DNA from: Tautonia rosea
GTDB lineage: Bacteria > Planctomycetota > Planctomycetia > Isosphaerales > Isosphaeraceae
Direction of reading: 5' to 3'
Length of the DNA stretch: 64,000 nt
Assembly (NCBI RefSeq): GCF_012958305.1
Contig: NZ_JABBYO010000008.1
Location: forward strand, 126,001-190,000
Shown: positions 44,222-57,782 of the stretch, in pieces
Numbering within the stretch: the stretch's first letter is position 1
How the letters are laid out: each line of letters starts with the position of its first letter
Made by a program: the position numbers and the translations under genes
Notes under the pieces: generated by a model
Told to the model about the DNA's origin: nothing
Database searches by the model: none
What the model saw: only the letters and a program-made list of their open reading frames with translations

Positions 44222-46618
44222 GTGAGCCCTCACTTTTCCCGATCTCGGACGACCTTCATGCCCCTGGTTGCCCTGCTGGCGATCCTTGCCACAACGGAAA
44301 CTCGGGGACAGCAAACCTCCCCGCCGCTCGCTGCGGATGGCTCCGTCCTGCCCTTCCCTCCGGTCCCCTCGGCCAGCGTGGCAGGGCCAACGATCCAGCA
44401 GTCCACGATGACGTGGCGGAAGGAGCCCGAACGGCTCAGGCCCGGCGCGCCGAACGTACTCATCGTGCTGATCGACGACGTGGGCTTCGGTGTCCCCGAC
44501 ACGTTCGGGGGTGAGGTCCACACGCCGACGCTCACGCGGCTCCGCGACTCGGGCATCTCCTACAACGCCTTCCACACCACCTCGATCTGCTCGCCGACCC
44601 GTGCCGCGCTCCTGACCGGCCGGAACCACCACCGGGTCGGCAATGGCACCATCGCCGAGCGGGCCTCCGACTTCGACGGCTACACCGGCATCATCCCGAA
44701 GACCTCGGCGACCATCGCCGAGACACTGCACCACTACGGCTACAAGTCGGCGGCGTTTGGCAAGTGGCACAACACCCCGGCCAATCAGACCACGGCGATG
44801 GGACCGTTCGACCGCTGGCCCACCGGCCACGGATTCGACTCCTTCTACGGCTTCCTCGCCGGCGAGACGTCACAGTGGGAGCCCCGGCTCTACGAGAACC
44901 TCAACCCCGTCGAGCCTCCCCACGACGAGCGGTACCACCTGACCGAGGACATGGCCGAGAAGGGGCTCGCCTGGCTCCGGCGACATCAGGCCTTCTCCCC
45001 CGACAAGCCCTTCCTCATGTACTGGGCCCCGGGCGCCGCCCACGGGCCGCACCACGTCTTCCCCGAGTGGGCCGATAAATACAAAGGGAAGTTCGACGAC
45101 GGCTGGGATGCCTACCGCGAGCGCGTCTTCGCCCGGCAAAAGGAGCTGGGCTGGATCCCGGCGGACACGAAGTTGACGCCGCGCGATCCGACCCTGGCCT
45201 CCTGGGACAGCATCCCCGAGGCTGAGCGGCCGTTCCAAAGACGGCTCATGGAGGTCTTCGCCGGATTCGTCGAGCACACCGATGCGCAGGTCGGCAAGCT
45301 CGTCGATGGGCTGGAGCAGCTGGGACTCCGCGAGAACACCATAATCCTCTACATCTGGGGCGACAACGGCTCCAGCGCCGAGGGTCAGAAGGGAAGCGTC
45401 AGCGAGCTGCTCGCCCAGAACAACATCGCCAATACCGTCGAGCAGCAGATGCAGGCAATGGACGCGCTCGGCGGGCTGGCAGCCCTCGGCGGGCCGAAAA
45501 TGGACAACATGTACCATGCCGGCTGGGCCTGGGCCGGAAGCACCCCGTTCCGCTCCACCAAGCTCGTCGCCGCGCACTTCGGCGGCACGCGCAACCCGAT
45601 GGTCATCTCCTGGCCGAACGGCATCACGCCAGACCGCACACCCAGGGCGCAATTCCACCACGTAAACGACATCGTGCCGACCTTGTACGAGGTGATCGGC
45701 ATCACGCCGCCCGTTGAGGTGAACGGGTTCAAGCAAGACCCGATCGACGGCGTGAGCCTGGCCTACACCTTCACCGATGCTCAGGCCCCGGGCCGGAAGC
45801 CGACGCAGTACTTCGAGAACAACGCCAGCCGGGGCATCTACCACGACGGCTGGTTCGCCTGCACCTTCGGGCCGTTCGTCCCGTGGGACACGCCCAGCAC
45901 CGCGGCCCGCCTGAAGGCTTGGAACGCCGACCAGGACGTGTGGGAGCTCTACGACCTGACGAACGACTTCAGCCAGGCCGACGACCTCGCCGCAAAGGAG
46001 CCCGAGCGACTGGCTCGGATGAAGGACCTGTTCCTGGCCGAGGCCCAGGCAAACCAGGCCTTCCCCATCGGCGGCGGGCTCTGGACCCGGTTCCATCCCG
46101 AGGATGTCATCTCAAGCCCCTACACCTCCTGGCGGTTCGACGCGAACACCAACCGCATGCCCGAGTTCGCCGCACCGGGCCTCGGCAAGCGGAGCAATCA
46201 CGTCACCCTCGACATCGAGGTCGGACCTGACGCCTCCGGCGTGCTCTACGCCCTCGGCGGCGCAAGCGGTGGGGTGGCCCTCTACATGGACAAGGGGCAT
46301 CTCGTCTACGAGTACAACATGCTCATCATCGAGCGAACCACCGTCAGGAGCCAGGCGACGCTCGCCCCAGGCAAGCATCGAATCGACGTCGAGGAGACGA
46401 TCGCCAGGCCCGGCGCCGGGGCGGACGTGGTCCTCAAGGTCGACGGCCAGGAAGTCGCCCGCACGACCGTCACGCGCACCGTGCCGGGGGCGTTCACGGC
46501 GAGTGAAACCCTTGACGTGGGCGTCGACCTCGGCTCACCCGTCTCGCTGAATTACGCCGACCGGAAGCCCTTCAGGTTTCAGGGGATGATCGAGCGGATG
46601 ACGGTCGACCTGAAGTGA
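44222..46618 (+). CDS. Second secreted sulfatase with long C-terminal domain
   Basis: 798 residues from a GTG at 44222 (GGGAG 9 nt upstream); an ATG at 44258 is an alternative. A signal peptide ends near TETRGQQ. Metal site NVLIVLIDDVGFGVPDTFG and formylglycine site C123-SPTRAALLTGR are intact. The catalytic domain is arylsulfatase-like, with FGKWHNTP and WGDNGSSAEG. After about residue 600 an extra beta-rich domain of about 180 residues (VTLDIEVGPDASGVLYALGG, HLVYEYNML) follows, as in larger arylsulfatases of the AtsA type. Same operon as the previous sulfatase, so both may attack one sulfated substrate (inference). Confidence 0.92.
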   Translation: MSPHFSRSRTTFMPLVALLAILATTETRGQQTSPPLAADGSVLPFPPVPSASVAGPTIQQSTMTWRKEPERLRPGAPNVLIVLIDDVGFGVPDTFGGEVHTPTLTRLRDSGISYNAFHTTSICSPTRAALLTGRNHHRVGNGTIAERASDFDGYTGIIPKTSATIAETLHHYGYKSAAFGKWHNTPANQTTAMGPFDRWPTGHGFDSFYGFLAGETSQWEPRLYENLNPVEPPHDERYHLTEDMAEKGLAWLRRHQAFSPDKPFLMYWAPGAAHGPHHVFPEWADKYKGKFDDGWDAYRERVFARQKELGWIPADTKLTPRDPTLASWDSIPEAERPFQRRLMEVFAGFVEHTDAQVGKLVDGLEQLGLRENTIILYIWGDNGSSAEGQKGSVSELLAQNNIANTVEQQMQAMDALGGLAALGGPKMDNMYHAGWAWAGSTPFRSTKLVAAHFGGTRNPMVISWPNGITPDRTPRAQFHHVNDIVPTLYEVIGITPPVEVNGFKQDPIDGVSLAYTFTDAQAPGRKPTQYFENNASRGIYHDGWFACTFGPFVPWDTPSTAARLKAWNADQDVWELYDLTNDFSQADDLAAKEPERLARMKDLFLAEAQANQAFPIGGGLWTRFHPEDVISSPYTSWRFDANTNRMPEFAAPGLGKRSNHVTLDIEVGPDASGVLYALGGASGGVALYMDKGHLVYEYNMLIIERTTVRSQATLAPGKHRIDVEETIARPGAGADVVLKVDGQEVARTTVTRTVPGAFTASETLDVGVDLGSPVSLNYADRKPFRFQGMIERMTVDLK

Positions 46619-46821
46619 GCAGCCGGAGCCATCGAACCATCCCATCCCTTGCTTCGGGTCAACCTTCTGTCGACTCCTCAACACACGGGCCACCTCGGAA
46701 ACACCCGACGACCGCGTGGCCGGTCCTCGCCGGCCTCGATACACTGGGAAGACTTCGGAAAACCGCTGCCCGAGCGGTCCCGATGTGTCGAGGCCCGAGG
46801 TCCGAAGGGGAATCGTGACCG

Positions 46822-49593
46822 ATGACCATCGCCCCCCCCGCCGCCCCATCGAAGCGCCCCCGATCGTCTCGCCTGCCCTTGCCGATTCGCAAGGCGATGC
46901 GCGGCGTCGATCGCCGGTTACGATGGGCGGGGATCTTGACGGGCCTTGGCGGGCTCCTCGGCACCTTGGCGGTGATCGTCGCCGGAGCCATCCTCGTCGA
47001 TGGGCTCTGGCCGATCGCCGATCCCACCCGCTGGGCCGTCTGGATCGCGGGAGTGGGTCTGGCCTCGATCTGGCTCGCCCTGATTGTGCTGCGAGGCGTC
47101 CTTCGACACCCTACCCGCCACGCCCTGGCCGCCGTGGCCGAGCGATCGCGCCCCGAGGCCGGTGAACGACTCTCGGCGGCCGTCGCCCTGATCGAGGACG
47201 GCGAGCGTGCCCACGGCTCTCCAACCTTGATCGCCGCGCTCGTCGATCGGGCTGCGGACGACGCCCGAGCCATCGCCCCCCGCCTCGCCGTCCCCCTGCG
47301 TCGCCCCTGGCAACGCTTCGCCCTGGGCCTGGCGGCCGTCGCCCTGGTCGCGTTGCCGACCGTCCTGGCCCCCGATCCCTTCGCCCTGCTTGCCCGTCGC
47401 GTCCTGATGCCCTGGACCGATTTCGGCACGGCCGGACGGCTCGCCATCGTTGTCGAGCCGGGAGACACGACCCTCGCCCGGGGCGATTCCCTGACCATCT
47501 CCGCCGTCGTTCACCCCCGATTCGGCCGATCGGTCCCCGATGCCGCTCAGCTCGAATGGACCGACGCCTCGGGAAGCTCGCATTCCCTCACAATGGGCCC
47601 CGGCTCCCCTTCCGACACCGACCCGGCCGACGATCACACCTTTACCCTCACCCTTCCTTCGGTGGAGGATGCGATCACCTACCGCATCAGCACCGGACCA
47701 GCGCGCAGCCGGGCCTTCCGCGTCTCGGTCGTCGATCCCCCTCGGATCGTTTCGCAACGCTGGACGATCACCCCCCCGACCTACACCGCTTTGCCCTCCT
47801 CCACGATCGACGACCCCTCCTCGTCCCTCGTCGTCGCCTGGCAGGACAGCCGCGTTGCAATCACCGTGACCACCGACCTCCCGAGCCATCGCGTCGCCCT
47901 CGACTGGCCCCTTGAGGACGGCTCCCTCTCCCCGGTCGCGTTGACTCCCGCCCCCGACGACGAAGGCAGCCGCACCCTCTGGACCGCCGAAGTCCTTGCC
48001 ACCGGATCGGGCCGCTTCGCGATCACCGCCGGGGATTCTCAAGGGCTGACCGATCGCTCCGTCCCCTCCGGACGCCTGGAGGTCCAGGCCGATGCCCCTC
48101 CCGTCGTCGCCCTGGGAGACGGGGACGAGGCCCTCGGACCCGGCGATCGCCTGGTTGTCCCCGTGGCCAGCCAGGACGACCTGGCCGTCGCCGCCGCGGA
48201 GCTGCATGTCACAATCGCTCGCCCCGACTCCCCAACCGACGCGCCCGAGCAACGCATCATCCCGCTTTCGCTCAATGGCCTCGGCTCTCCCGCGGCGCGC
48301 GGGCTTGCCGACCTGGATCTGGCCCCCCTGGCCTTAAAGGATGGCGACCTCGTCTCGATCCGGGTCCGCGTCCTCGATTCCCTGCCCCCCCCTCGCGGGC
48401 CGAACGAGGCCTGGTCGAACCCTCGGCCGGTGGCCATCGTCGCCGACATCGAACGTGTCGACGCCGAACGGCGGGAGGAAGCGCTCCGACCCCTCCGAGA
48501 GGCCCTCGACGACCTCGCCCGCCAGGCGGCCAAGGATCGCCTCCGCTCCGGCCCCCTCCGCGCTGCCGCCGAACTCGCCCAGCGCGACCCGAGACGCTGG
48601 TCCGATCGCCAGCAAGCCGACCTCGACCGCCTCGCCGAATCTTCCCGGGAGCTGGTCGATCGGCTCCAGGCCCTCGCCGAATCGCTCCGCGACGACTCCA
48701 TGCTCGGCCCCATCGGCGACGCCATCCGACAGGCCGCCGAGGCCGACGCCGACGCCGCCCGAACCGCCCTCAACGACGCCCAGACTGCCGACACCTCCGA
48801 TCGCCCCGACGACCTCCGCCGGGCCGAGCAGGAGCTGGCCGACACCTCCGACCGACTCGACGACCTCTCCGATCGGCTCGACGACCTTGCCCAGGCCGCC
48901 GCCGTCCGCCCGAAGCTGGCTGACCTCGCCCGCCAGGAATCCGACCTGGCCAACCAGGCCGAGGCCCTCTCCACCCCCCCCGAAGGCCCTGCCGCCGAAC
49001 CCTCAATCTCCCCCGAGGCCCTCGAACAGCTCCGGCAAGCCCAGGAACAACTGACACAAGCCCTGGCCGATCTGATCGAACGCACTCCGGAACTCGACCA
49101 GGCCGCCCAGTCGGCCCGCGCCGAGGCCGACGCCGCGCATCGCGATCTGGAACAGGCCGGCGGCGACCCCTCCCAGGCCTCCGACGCGGCCCAATCGGCC
49201 ACTCAGGCCATGCGACGCGCCGCCGAACAGCTTCGCCAGGCCTCCGGACCCGCCGACCCGAACGCCCAGGCCGAACAGCTCGCCCGGATGCTCGCCCAAT
49301 CTTCCGGCTCCGCCCCTCCCTCGGCTCCGACCGATCAGGAACCTTCCGCCCCTCCCTCCGGATCGACCGCCGCCGGCGTCTCCAATCCCGACGCCGATCT
49401 CAACCTCCGCTCCGACCGCCTCTGGGGAGCCTTGCCCGGCCACCTCCGCACCGAGATGCTCCGCTCCTCGACCGACCGCTACCACCCCGACTACGCCGCC
49501 TTGATCCGCCTCTACTTCCAGGAGATCGCCCGCGCCTCCTCGGCCGCGGCCCCCACACCCGAGCCGCTCCCGCCCCCCTCTCCAGCTCCGTGA
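46822..49593 (+). CDS. DUF4175-like membrane protein with long coiled-coil region
   Basis: 923 residues. Three hydrophobic segments lie in the N-terminal 185 residues (ILTGLGGLLGTLAVIVAGAIL, WAVWIAGVGLASIWLALIVL, FALGLAAVALVALPTVL). Residues about 195-560 are beta-rich (RLAIVVEPGDTTLARGDSL, ITPPTYTALP) and resemble the periplasmic part of DUF4175-type proteins. From about 560 the protein is helical, Asp/Glu/Gln/Ala-rich and coiled-coil-like (DLARQESDLANQAEALS), then Pro/Ser-rich, ending in a helix (YAALIRLYFQEIARA). Homologues known to me sit with BatA/MoxR-type genes, absent here. Function unknown. Confidence 0.75.
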   Translation: MTIAPPAAPSKRPRSSRLPLPIRKAMRGVDRRLRWAGILTGLGGLLGTLAVIVAGAILVDGLWPIADPTRWAVWIAGVGLASIWLALIVLRGVLRHPTRHALAAVAERSRPEAGERLSAAVALIEDGERAHGSPTLIAALVDRAADDARAIAPRLAVPLRRPWQRFALGLAAVALVALPTVLAPDPFALLARRVLMPWTDFGTAGRLAIVVEPGDTTLARGDSLTISAVVHPRFGRSVPDAAQLEWTDASGSSHSLTMGPGSPSDTDPADDHTFTLTLPSVEDAITYRISTGPARSRAFRVSVVDPPRIVSQRWTITPPTYTALPSSTIDDPSSSLVVAWQDSRVAITVTTDLPSHRVALDWPLEDGSLSPVALTPAPDDEGSRTLWTAEVLATGSGRFAITAGDSQGLTDRSVPSGRLEVQADAPPVVALGDGDEALGPGDRLVVPVASQDDLAVAAAELHVTIARPDSPTDAPEQRIIPLSLNGLGSPAARGLADLDLAPLALKDGDLVSIRVRVLDSLPPPRGPNEAWSNPRPVAIVADIERVDAERREEALRPLREALDDLARQAAKDRLRSGPLRAAAELAQRDPRRWSDRQQADLDRLAESSRELVDRLQALAESLRDDSMLGPIGDAIRQAAEADADAARTALNDAQTADTSDRPDDLRRAEQELADTSDRLDDLSDRLDDLAQAAAVRPKLADLARQESDLANQAEALSTPPEGPAAEPSISPEALEQLRQAQEQLTQALADLIERTPELDQAAQSARAEADAAHRDLEQAGGDPSQASDAAQSATQAMRRAAEQLRQASGPADPNAQAEQLARMLAQSSGSAPPSAPTDQEPSAPPSGSTAAGVSNPDADLNLRSDRLWGALPGHLRTEMLRSSTDRYHPDYAALIRLYFQEIARASSAAAPTPEPLPPPSPAP

Positions 49594-49611
49594 GCCGGGC
49601 CGACGGTCGCG

Positions 49612-53349
<3,738 letters not shown>

Positions 53350-53779
53350 CGACCCCTCCAGGCCTTTGTGCGTTCTGCCGATACCCATTGCCCCCAGGCC
53401 GTTGGGCCGAGGGCCGTTCATCCACACAAATCGGTCTCGTCCGGCCGTGGCAAAGCGAGCGAGTCAGGCTGCCTGGATTCATCCTCACCAGAATTCAAGC
53501 GACCGAAACGTGTTGCTCCCACCATGAGGAGCCTCGCAAACCCTGGCCACTCCGAAACGCCTTCCTTCACGGATCGTCCCCATGGTAGACCAAGAGCCCG
53601 AACGATCCAAGCCCCCCAGATGCGATTGGACGTGCATCCATCGCCCCAGACCCCTCGATCACGCAGCCGATTTGCAATCGAGCCTTCGATTTCCTTGGGT
53701 TTTTCGTGAACCGATTCCTCGTTCGGCCGACTCTCCTTCGTGACAGACGAGTTCATCTCTTTTAGAGGGGAACAGACCG
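53350..53779. promoter_or_regulatory. Divergent intergenic region between kinase and ECF operon
   Basis: 430 nt. Promoters for both divergent transcripts must lie here, but I cannot name boxes. No gene seen. Confidence 0.45.
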
Positions 53780-54349
53780 GTGGGCCGATCACCCGACGAG
53801 GTTCTTGACGACTGGCTCGTGCTGGCCGCTCAAGGTGGCGAGGTCGATGCCTTCGAGGCCCTGGCCCGCCGCTGGCATCGTCGCCTGATCGCCCATGCCT
53901 ACCGACGCACGGCCCACCTCGAAGGGGCCGCCGAGGCCGCCCAGGAGGCCTGGCTGGCGATCATCCGAGGCTTGCCGAGACTGAACGATCCGTCCCGATT
54001 CCCAGGTTGGGCCTACCGGATCGTCGATCACAAGGCCGTCGACTGGCTCCGCCGTCGCCGACGTCAGCGATCGCTCGACGACCGGCTCCAGGCCCATCCC
54101 GAGGTCATCGACCCTAATCCCCAGACCCGAACTCCCGAGGCCGAAGAGCCGCCCGACGCCGTCGATCAGCTTCGGCACGCCCTGAACGACCTGCCCAGCG
54201 ACCAGCGGCTCTTGCTGGCCCTCTCCTACACCGATGGCCGTTCCGTCCGAGACATCGCGGAGTTGCTCCGCATTCCCGAAGGCACGGTCAAGTCTCGACT
54301 CTTCCACGCCCGCCAACATCTCAAACGGCTTATGGAGCAATCGCCATGA
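53780..54349 (+). CDS. ECF-type RNA polymerase sigma factor
   Basis: 189 residues from a GTG with GAGGGG 9 nt upstream. Region 2 is seen in DAFEALARRWHRRLIAHAYR, with AAEAAQEAWLAIIRGLPRL and FPGWAYRIVDHKAVDWLRRRR; region 4 is a helix-turn-helix, LPSDQRLLLALSYTDGRSVR, then IAELLRIPEGTVKSRLFHARQ. ECF sigmas redirect RNA polymerase to stress or envelope genes. The stop overlaps the next start (ATGA), so the downstream protein is a translationally coupled partner, possibly its anti-sigma factor. Confidence 0.93.
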   Translation: MGRSPDEVLDDWLVLAAQGGEVDAFEALARRWHRRLIAHAYRRTAHLEGAAEAAQEAWLAIIRGLPRLNDPSRFPGWAYRIVDHKAVDWLRRRRRQRSLDDRLQAHPEVIDPNPQTRTPEAEEPPDAVDQLRHALNDLPSDQRLLLALSYTDGRSVRDIAELLRIPEGTVKSRLFHARQHLKRLMEQSP

Positions 54350-54750
54350 AGACTCAGGACCACGAACTCGATACACTGATCCGAAAAGCCCTCTCCGCCG
54401 AGGAACGCGCCGTGTTCGATCGCCTCGGCGAACCGTCGCTCCCGGAACTGATGACCGAGAGCTTCCGGGGGCGTCGCCGCTGGCTGAACGTCTACGTCTC
54501 GGTCGTGACCTTCGCCTTCTTCGGCCTGGCCGTCGTCTCGGCGGTCAAGATCTTCCAGACCGACGAAGTCGTCGAGATCCTCCGCTGGGGCCTCGGCTTC
54601 GGCCTCGGCCTGGCGGTCTCGCTGGCCTTGAAGGTCTGGTTCTGGCTCGACATGCAACGGCATTCCCTCTCCCGGGAGATCAAGCGCATCGAGCTTGCCG
54701 TCGCCCATCTTGCCAGTGAAATGAATTCCCACCAGGGCCCCCCGTCATGA
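54346..54750 (+). CDS. DUF6768-like membrane protein, possible anti-sigma partner
   Basis: 134 residues. An N-terminal helical domain (DHELDTLIRKALSAEERAVF, LPELMTESF) is followed by two transmembrane segments (NVYVSVVTFAFFGLAVVSAV and GLGFGLGLAVSLALKVWFWL) and a helical tail. The arrangement of cytosolic helix bundle plus membrane anchors next to an ECF gene is what a membrane-held anti-sigma factor looks like, but I see no zinc-binding anti-sigma motif. It overlaps both neighbours by 4 nt. Confidence 0.75.
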   Translation: MKTQDHELDTLIRKALSAEERAVFDRLGEPSLPELMTESFRGRRRWLNVYVSVVTFAFFGLAVVSAVKIFQTDEVVEILRWGLGFGLGLAVSLALKVWFWLDMQRHSLSREIKRIELAVAHLASEMNSHQGPPS

Positions 54751-55823
54751 CCCGATTCCCTGCCGCGGTCGCTCCTCTCGGGCTGATCCTGCTCCTCATC
54801 GCTCCCTCGGTAAACACCTTCCCCCAGGATCTGCCCGAGGCCCCTCGCACCTCCTTCTCAAACGCCGAGACCGACCGCGCCGCCCGACGCGCGCTCGATT
54901 ACCTGGCCGGTGCCCAGCAGGCCGACGGCTCCTGGGAATCCGGAGGCTTCGGCAAGGCAACCTCGGTCACGTCGCTGGCCGTCATGGCCTTCCTCGCCTG
55001 CGGGCACGTGCCAGGAAACGACGGCCCCTACCGCGACGCCATCGAGCGCGGCATCGCCTACGTCCTCGACCATCAGCGGCCCGACGGCATGCTCGTCTCG
55101 AACACCAGCCACGGCCCGCTCTACTGCCACGGCATCAGCACCTTGATGCTCGCCGAGGTCGTCGGCATGACCACCGACCCCGATCTCGCCAACCGCGCCC
55201 GCAACGCCCTGGCGAAGGCCGTCGAGCTGATCGTCCGCGCCCAACGCGTGCCCAAGTCGCCCGACCACGCCGGCGGCTGGCGCTACCAGCCCGGCAGCTA
55301 CGACAGCGACCTGTCCGTCTCCGGCTGGCAGGTCGTCGCGCTCCGAGCCTCCCGAGACGCCGGCTGCACCGTCCCGTCCGAGGCCATCGACGACGCCCTC
55401 GACTACGTCCGGCGCTGTGTCGAGCCCCGCTCCGGAGGCTTCAGCTACCAGGCCGGTCGCGGCGGCCCGAACAACCCACGCACCGGCACCGGCATCCTCT
55501 CACTCGAACTCTGCGGCGAGCACGCCTCGCCCGAGGCCCTCGCCGGTGGCAATTACCTCATGAGCCACCCCCCCAGTTGGGGCTCCGACTACTTCTTCTA
55601 CGAAGCCTACTACTGCTCCCAGGCCCTCTTTCAACTCGGCGACGACTACTTCCTCCCCTACTACCGCCAGCTCGTCCCGATCCTCCTCGACCGCCAGGAC
55701 CCCGACGGCTCCTGGTTCGCCTCCTCCGGCAACGACCGCACCGGGGGCCGCAACTACTGCACGGCGATGGGAGTGCTCGCCCTGGCCGTCGAATATCGCT
55801 ATTTGCCGATTTATCAGCGCTGA
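54747..55823 (+). CDS. Prenyltransferase/squalene-oxidase-repeat protein, exported
   Basis: 358 residues. A signal segment (FPAAVAPLGLILLLIAPSVN) precedes an alpha/alpha-barrel of about six repeats with QW-like motifs: QQADGSWESGGFG, RPDGMLVSN, AGGWRYQPGSYDSDLSVSGW and DPDGSWFASSG. This is the terpenoid cyclase/prenyltransferase fold. The DxDD and catalytic Asp pattern of active cyclases is not evident, so a binding or structural use of the fold is possible. It is translationally coupled (ATGA) to the DUF6768-like gene and forms the output or sensor end of the sigma operon (inference). Confidence 0.85.
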   Translation: MTRFPAAVAPLGLILLLIAPSVNTFPQDLPEAPRTSFSNAETDRAARRALDYLAGAQQADGSWESGGFGKATSVTSLAVMAFLACGHVPGNDGPYRDAIERGIAYVLDHQRPDGMLVSNTSHGPLYCHGISTLMLAEVVGMTTDPDLANRARNALAKAVELIVRAQRVPKSPDHAGGWRYQPGSYDSDLSVSGWQVVALRASRDAGCTVPSEAIDDALDYVRRCVEPRSGGFSYQAGRGGPNNPRTGTGILSLELCGEHASPEALAGGNYLMSHPPSWGSDYFFYEAYYCSQALFQLGDDYFLPYYRQLVPILLDRQDPDGSWFASSGNDRTGGRNYCTAMGVLALAVEYRYLPIYQR

Positions 55824-55840
55824 TCGGCCCTTCGTCCGTC

Positions 55841-57703
55841 TCAGCGCACAATCTCGCATCCTGGCAAACCCGCCCGGAGCCGATCAACCCCCTCGGCCGT
55901 CAGGCCCGTGTCTTTCAGTTCGATCCGCGTCAGCCCCTGAAAGTTCAGCAGGTCGTCGATCGAGGCGTCGGTCAGCATCGTCTGGTTGAGGATGAGCCGC
56001 CGAAGCTTCGGCAGTCCTTGCAAGGGCGACAAACCGCCGTCGGTGATCTGAGTCCCCGAGAGGATCAGGTGCTCCAGGTTCGGCAGTTTGGCCAACGCCG
56101 GCACCCCGGCGTTGGTCAGCTGGGTCCGTCGCAGGTCCAGGTATCTCAGCTCCTTCAGGCGGCCCAGTTGCATGATCCCTCGATCCGTCAAATCGCTCCA
56201 GCAAACCCAGAGCATCTGCAAGTTGGAACACCGGGAGATGAGCATCAGATCTTCATCGCTCAGGTCCGCCTCGCCCAGGTGCAGATAGGTCAGGCTCGGC
56301 AAGGCGCAGAGGGTCGCCATCTCCGATCCGCTGATCGGCTTGATCCCAATCAGTTCCACGGTCCGAAGCGGGGCCGTGGCCGACGGATCCGGCAACTGGT
56401 CGAGCCGGGTGATCGTCGCCGGGTGCGTGTTGAAATCGACCGCCCCTCCCCGCGACAGCACCCACTCGGCCACCTCCCGATCGAGCGGCAAGGCCACTCG
56501 CGCAAGCTGCTCCGGCGGCGCCGGCCCAGCCCCCGCCCCCCGCCACGACCACACCCACAACCCCAGGGCCAGCACCAGCACCGCCGCAATCAGCATGAGC
56601 ACCGCCGGGACCACCCATCGGTTCCGCCCGGCTCGGCGATTACGCCGCCTCGGACCCGATCGACACGGTCGAAGCTCCTCGGCCAGCTCCCAGGCCGATG
56701 CGAACCGATCGGCTGGATGCTTGGCCATCGCCTTCATGCAGATCCGTTCCAGGCACGGCGAGAGGCCCGGCACTAGCCGACCTGGCGGCGGCGGTTCATC
56801 ATGAATCAACTGCTCACGGTACTCGGCGCTCGATCGCCCCGGAAACGGCCGACGACCTGTCAGCATCTCATATAAAATCACCCCGAACGAAAACACGTCC
56901 GTCCGCCGATCCACCAGCCGAGACTTGCCACTGACCTGCTCCGGACTCATGTACTGCAACGACCCTTCCACGCAGTCCTGGTCGCTTCGGTCGGTCGTGC
57001 GCAGCGCCAGGCCAAAGTCGGCCACATAGGCGTTGTTTCTCACGTCGAGCAAAATGTTCGATGGCTTCAGATCGCGGTGGATGAACCCCTTCTCATGCGC
57101 ATGGGCCAGCGCCTCGGCCACCTGCCCGCAAATCGCCACCACCTCCTCCATCGGCAGCCGTCGCAGGGCAAGCTGGCTCGAAAGACTCCCCCCGTCCACG
57201 TACTTCGAAACAATAAAAACGGTCTTTTGATCCAAATATCCACAGTCGTATACTGGAACAATGTTCGGGTGGTCAAGCTGCGCGACCTTACGCCCCTCTT
57301 CCATCAACGAGTCGATGCTCAGGTCCGAGGTCCGCCGCGCGATCTTGATCGCCACCTGACGCTGCAATTCCCGATCATACGCCAGCATCACAACCCCAAA
57401 GCCCCCCCTGCCCAGCTCCCGTTCCAGGCAGTACCGGCCCGCGATCACCCGGTCGATCTCCACCGGAACAGTCGGATCGGGGGTCGAGTCGGGCTGAAGC
57501 CGGATCGTCTCGTCGCCTCGGACGGCATTCCTCACATCAATCGTTGACATCGGCATCGTCTCGCCGACGTCGGTCCCGGGCGCCGTCGACTGGGCCGGGT
57601 TGGGAAATCGCGGAGGAGCAGGAGGCGGACCTTTGCGGCGGCCAGCGGCAGACGAATCGCCTTCTGTTGGCTCAACGTGCGGGTTCGGGGTGTTGCTCGA
57701 CAT
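55841..57703 (-). CDS. Serine/threonine protein kinase with leucine-rich repeats
   Basis: 620 residues; GGGAG is 10 nt before the ATG. After a Pro-rich N-terminus of 80 residues the kinase domain has RELGRGGFGVVMLAYD, VAIKIARR, HRDLKPSNILLD and DFGLALR. Residues about 355-395 are basic and carry a transmembrane helix (WVVPAVLMLIAAVLVLALGLWV). The C-terminus (about 425-620) holds leucine-rich repeats (LPSLTYLHLGEADLSDEDL, LPNLEHLILSGTQITDGGL). The layout is a cytosolic kinase with an external LRR sensor. It converges with the ECF operon, 17 nt away. Confidence 0.93.
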   Translation of the reverse strand: MSSNTPNPHVEPTEGDSSAAGRRKGPPPAPPRFPNPAQSTAPGTDVGETMPMSTIDVRNAVRGDETIRLQPDSTPDPTVPVEIDRVIAGRYCLERELGRGGFGVVMLAYDRELQRQVAIKIARRTSDLSIDSLMEEGRKVAQLDHPNIVPVYDCGYLDQKTVFIVSKYVDGGSLSSQLALRRLPMEEVVAICGQVAEALAHAHEKGFIHRDLKPSNILLDVRNNAYVADFGLALRTTDRSDQDCVEGSLQYMSPEQVSGKSRLVDRRTDVFSFGVILYEMLTGRRPFPGRSSAEYREQLIHDEPPPPGRLVPGLSPCLERICMKAMAKHPADRFASAWELAEELRPCRSGPRRRNRRAGRNRWVVPAVLMLIAAVLVLALGLWVWSWRGAGAGPAPPEQLARVALPLDREVAEWVLSRGGAVDFNTHPATITRLDQLPDPSATAPLRTVELIGIKPISGSEMATLCALPSLTYLHLGEADLSDEDLMLISRCSNLQMLWVCWSDLTDRGIMQLGRLKELRYLDLRRTQLTNAGVPALAKLPNLEHLILSGTQITDGGLSPLQGLPKLRRLILNQTMLTDASIDDLLNFQGLTRIELKDTGLTAEGVDRLRAGLPGCEIVR

Positions 57704-57782
57704 GAGACCATCACTCCCATCATCGCCAACCGATACCCGGAGGTCACATCAACCCCCACGGCAAGACCGCAGACCCGATCCC

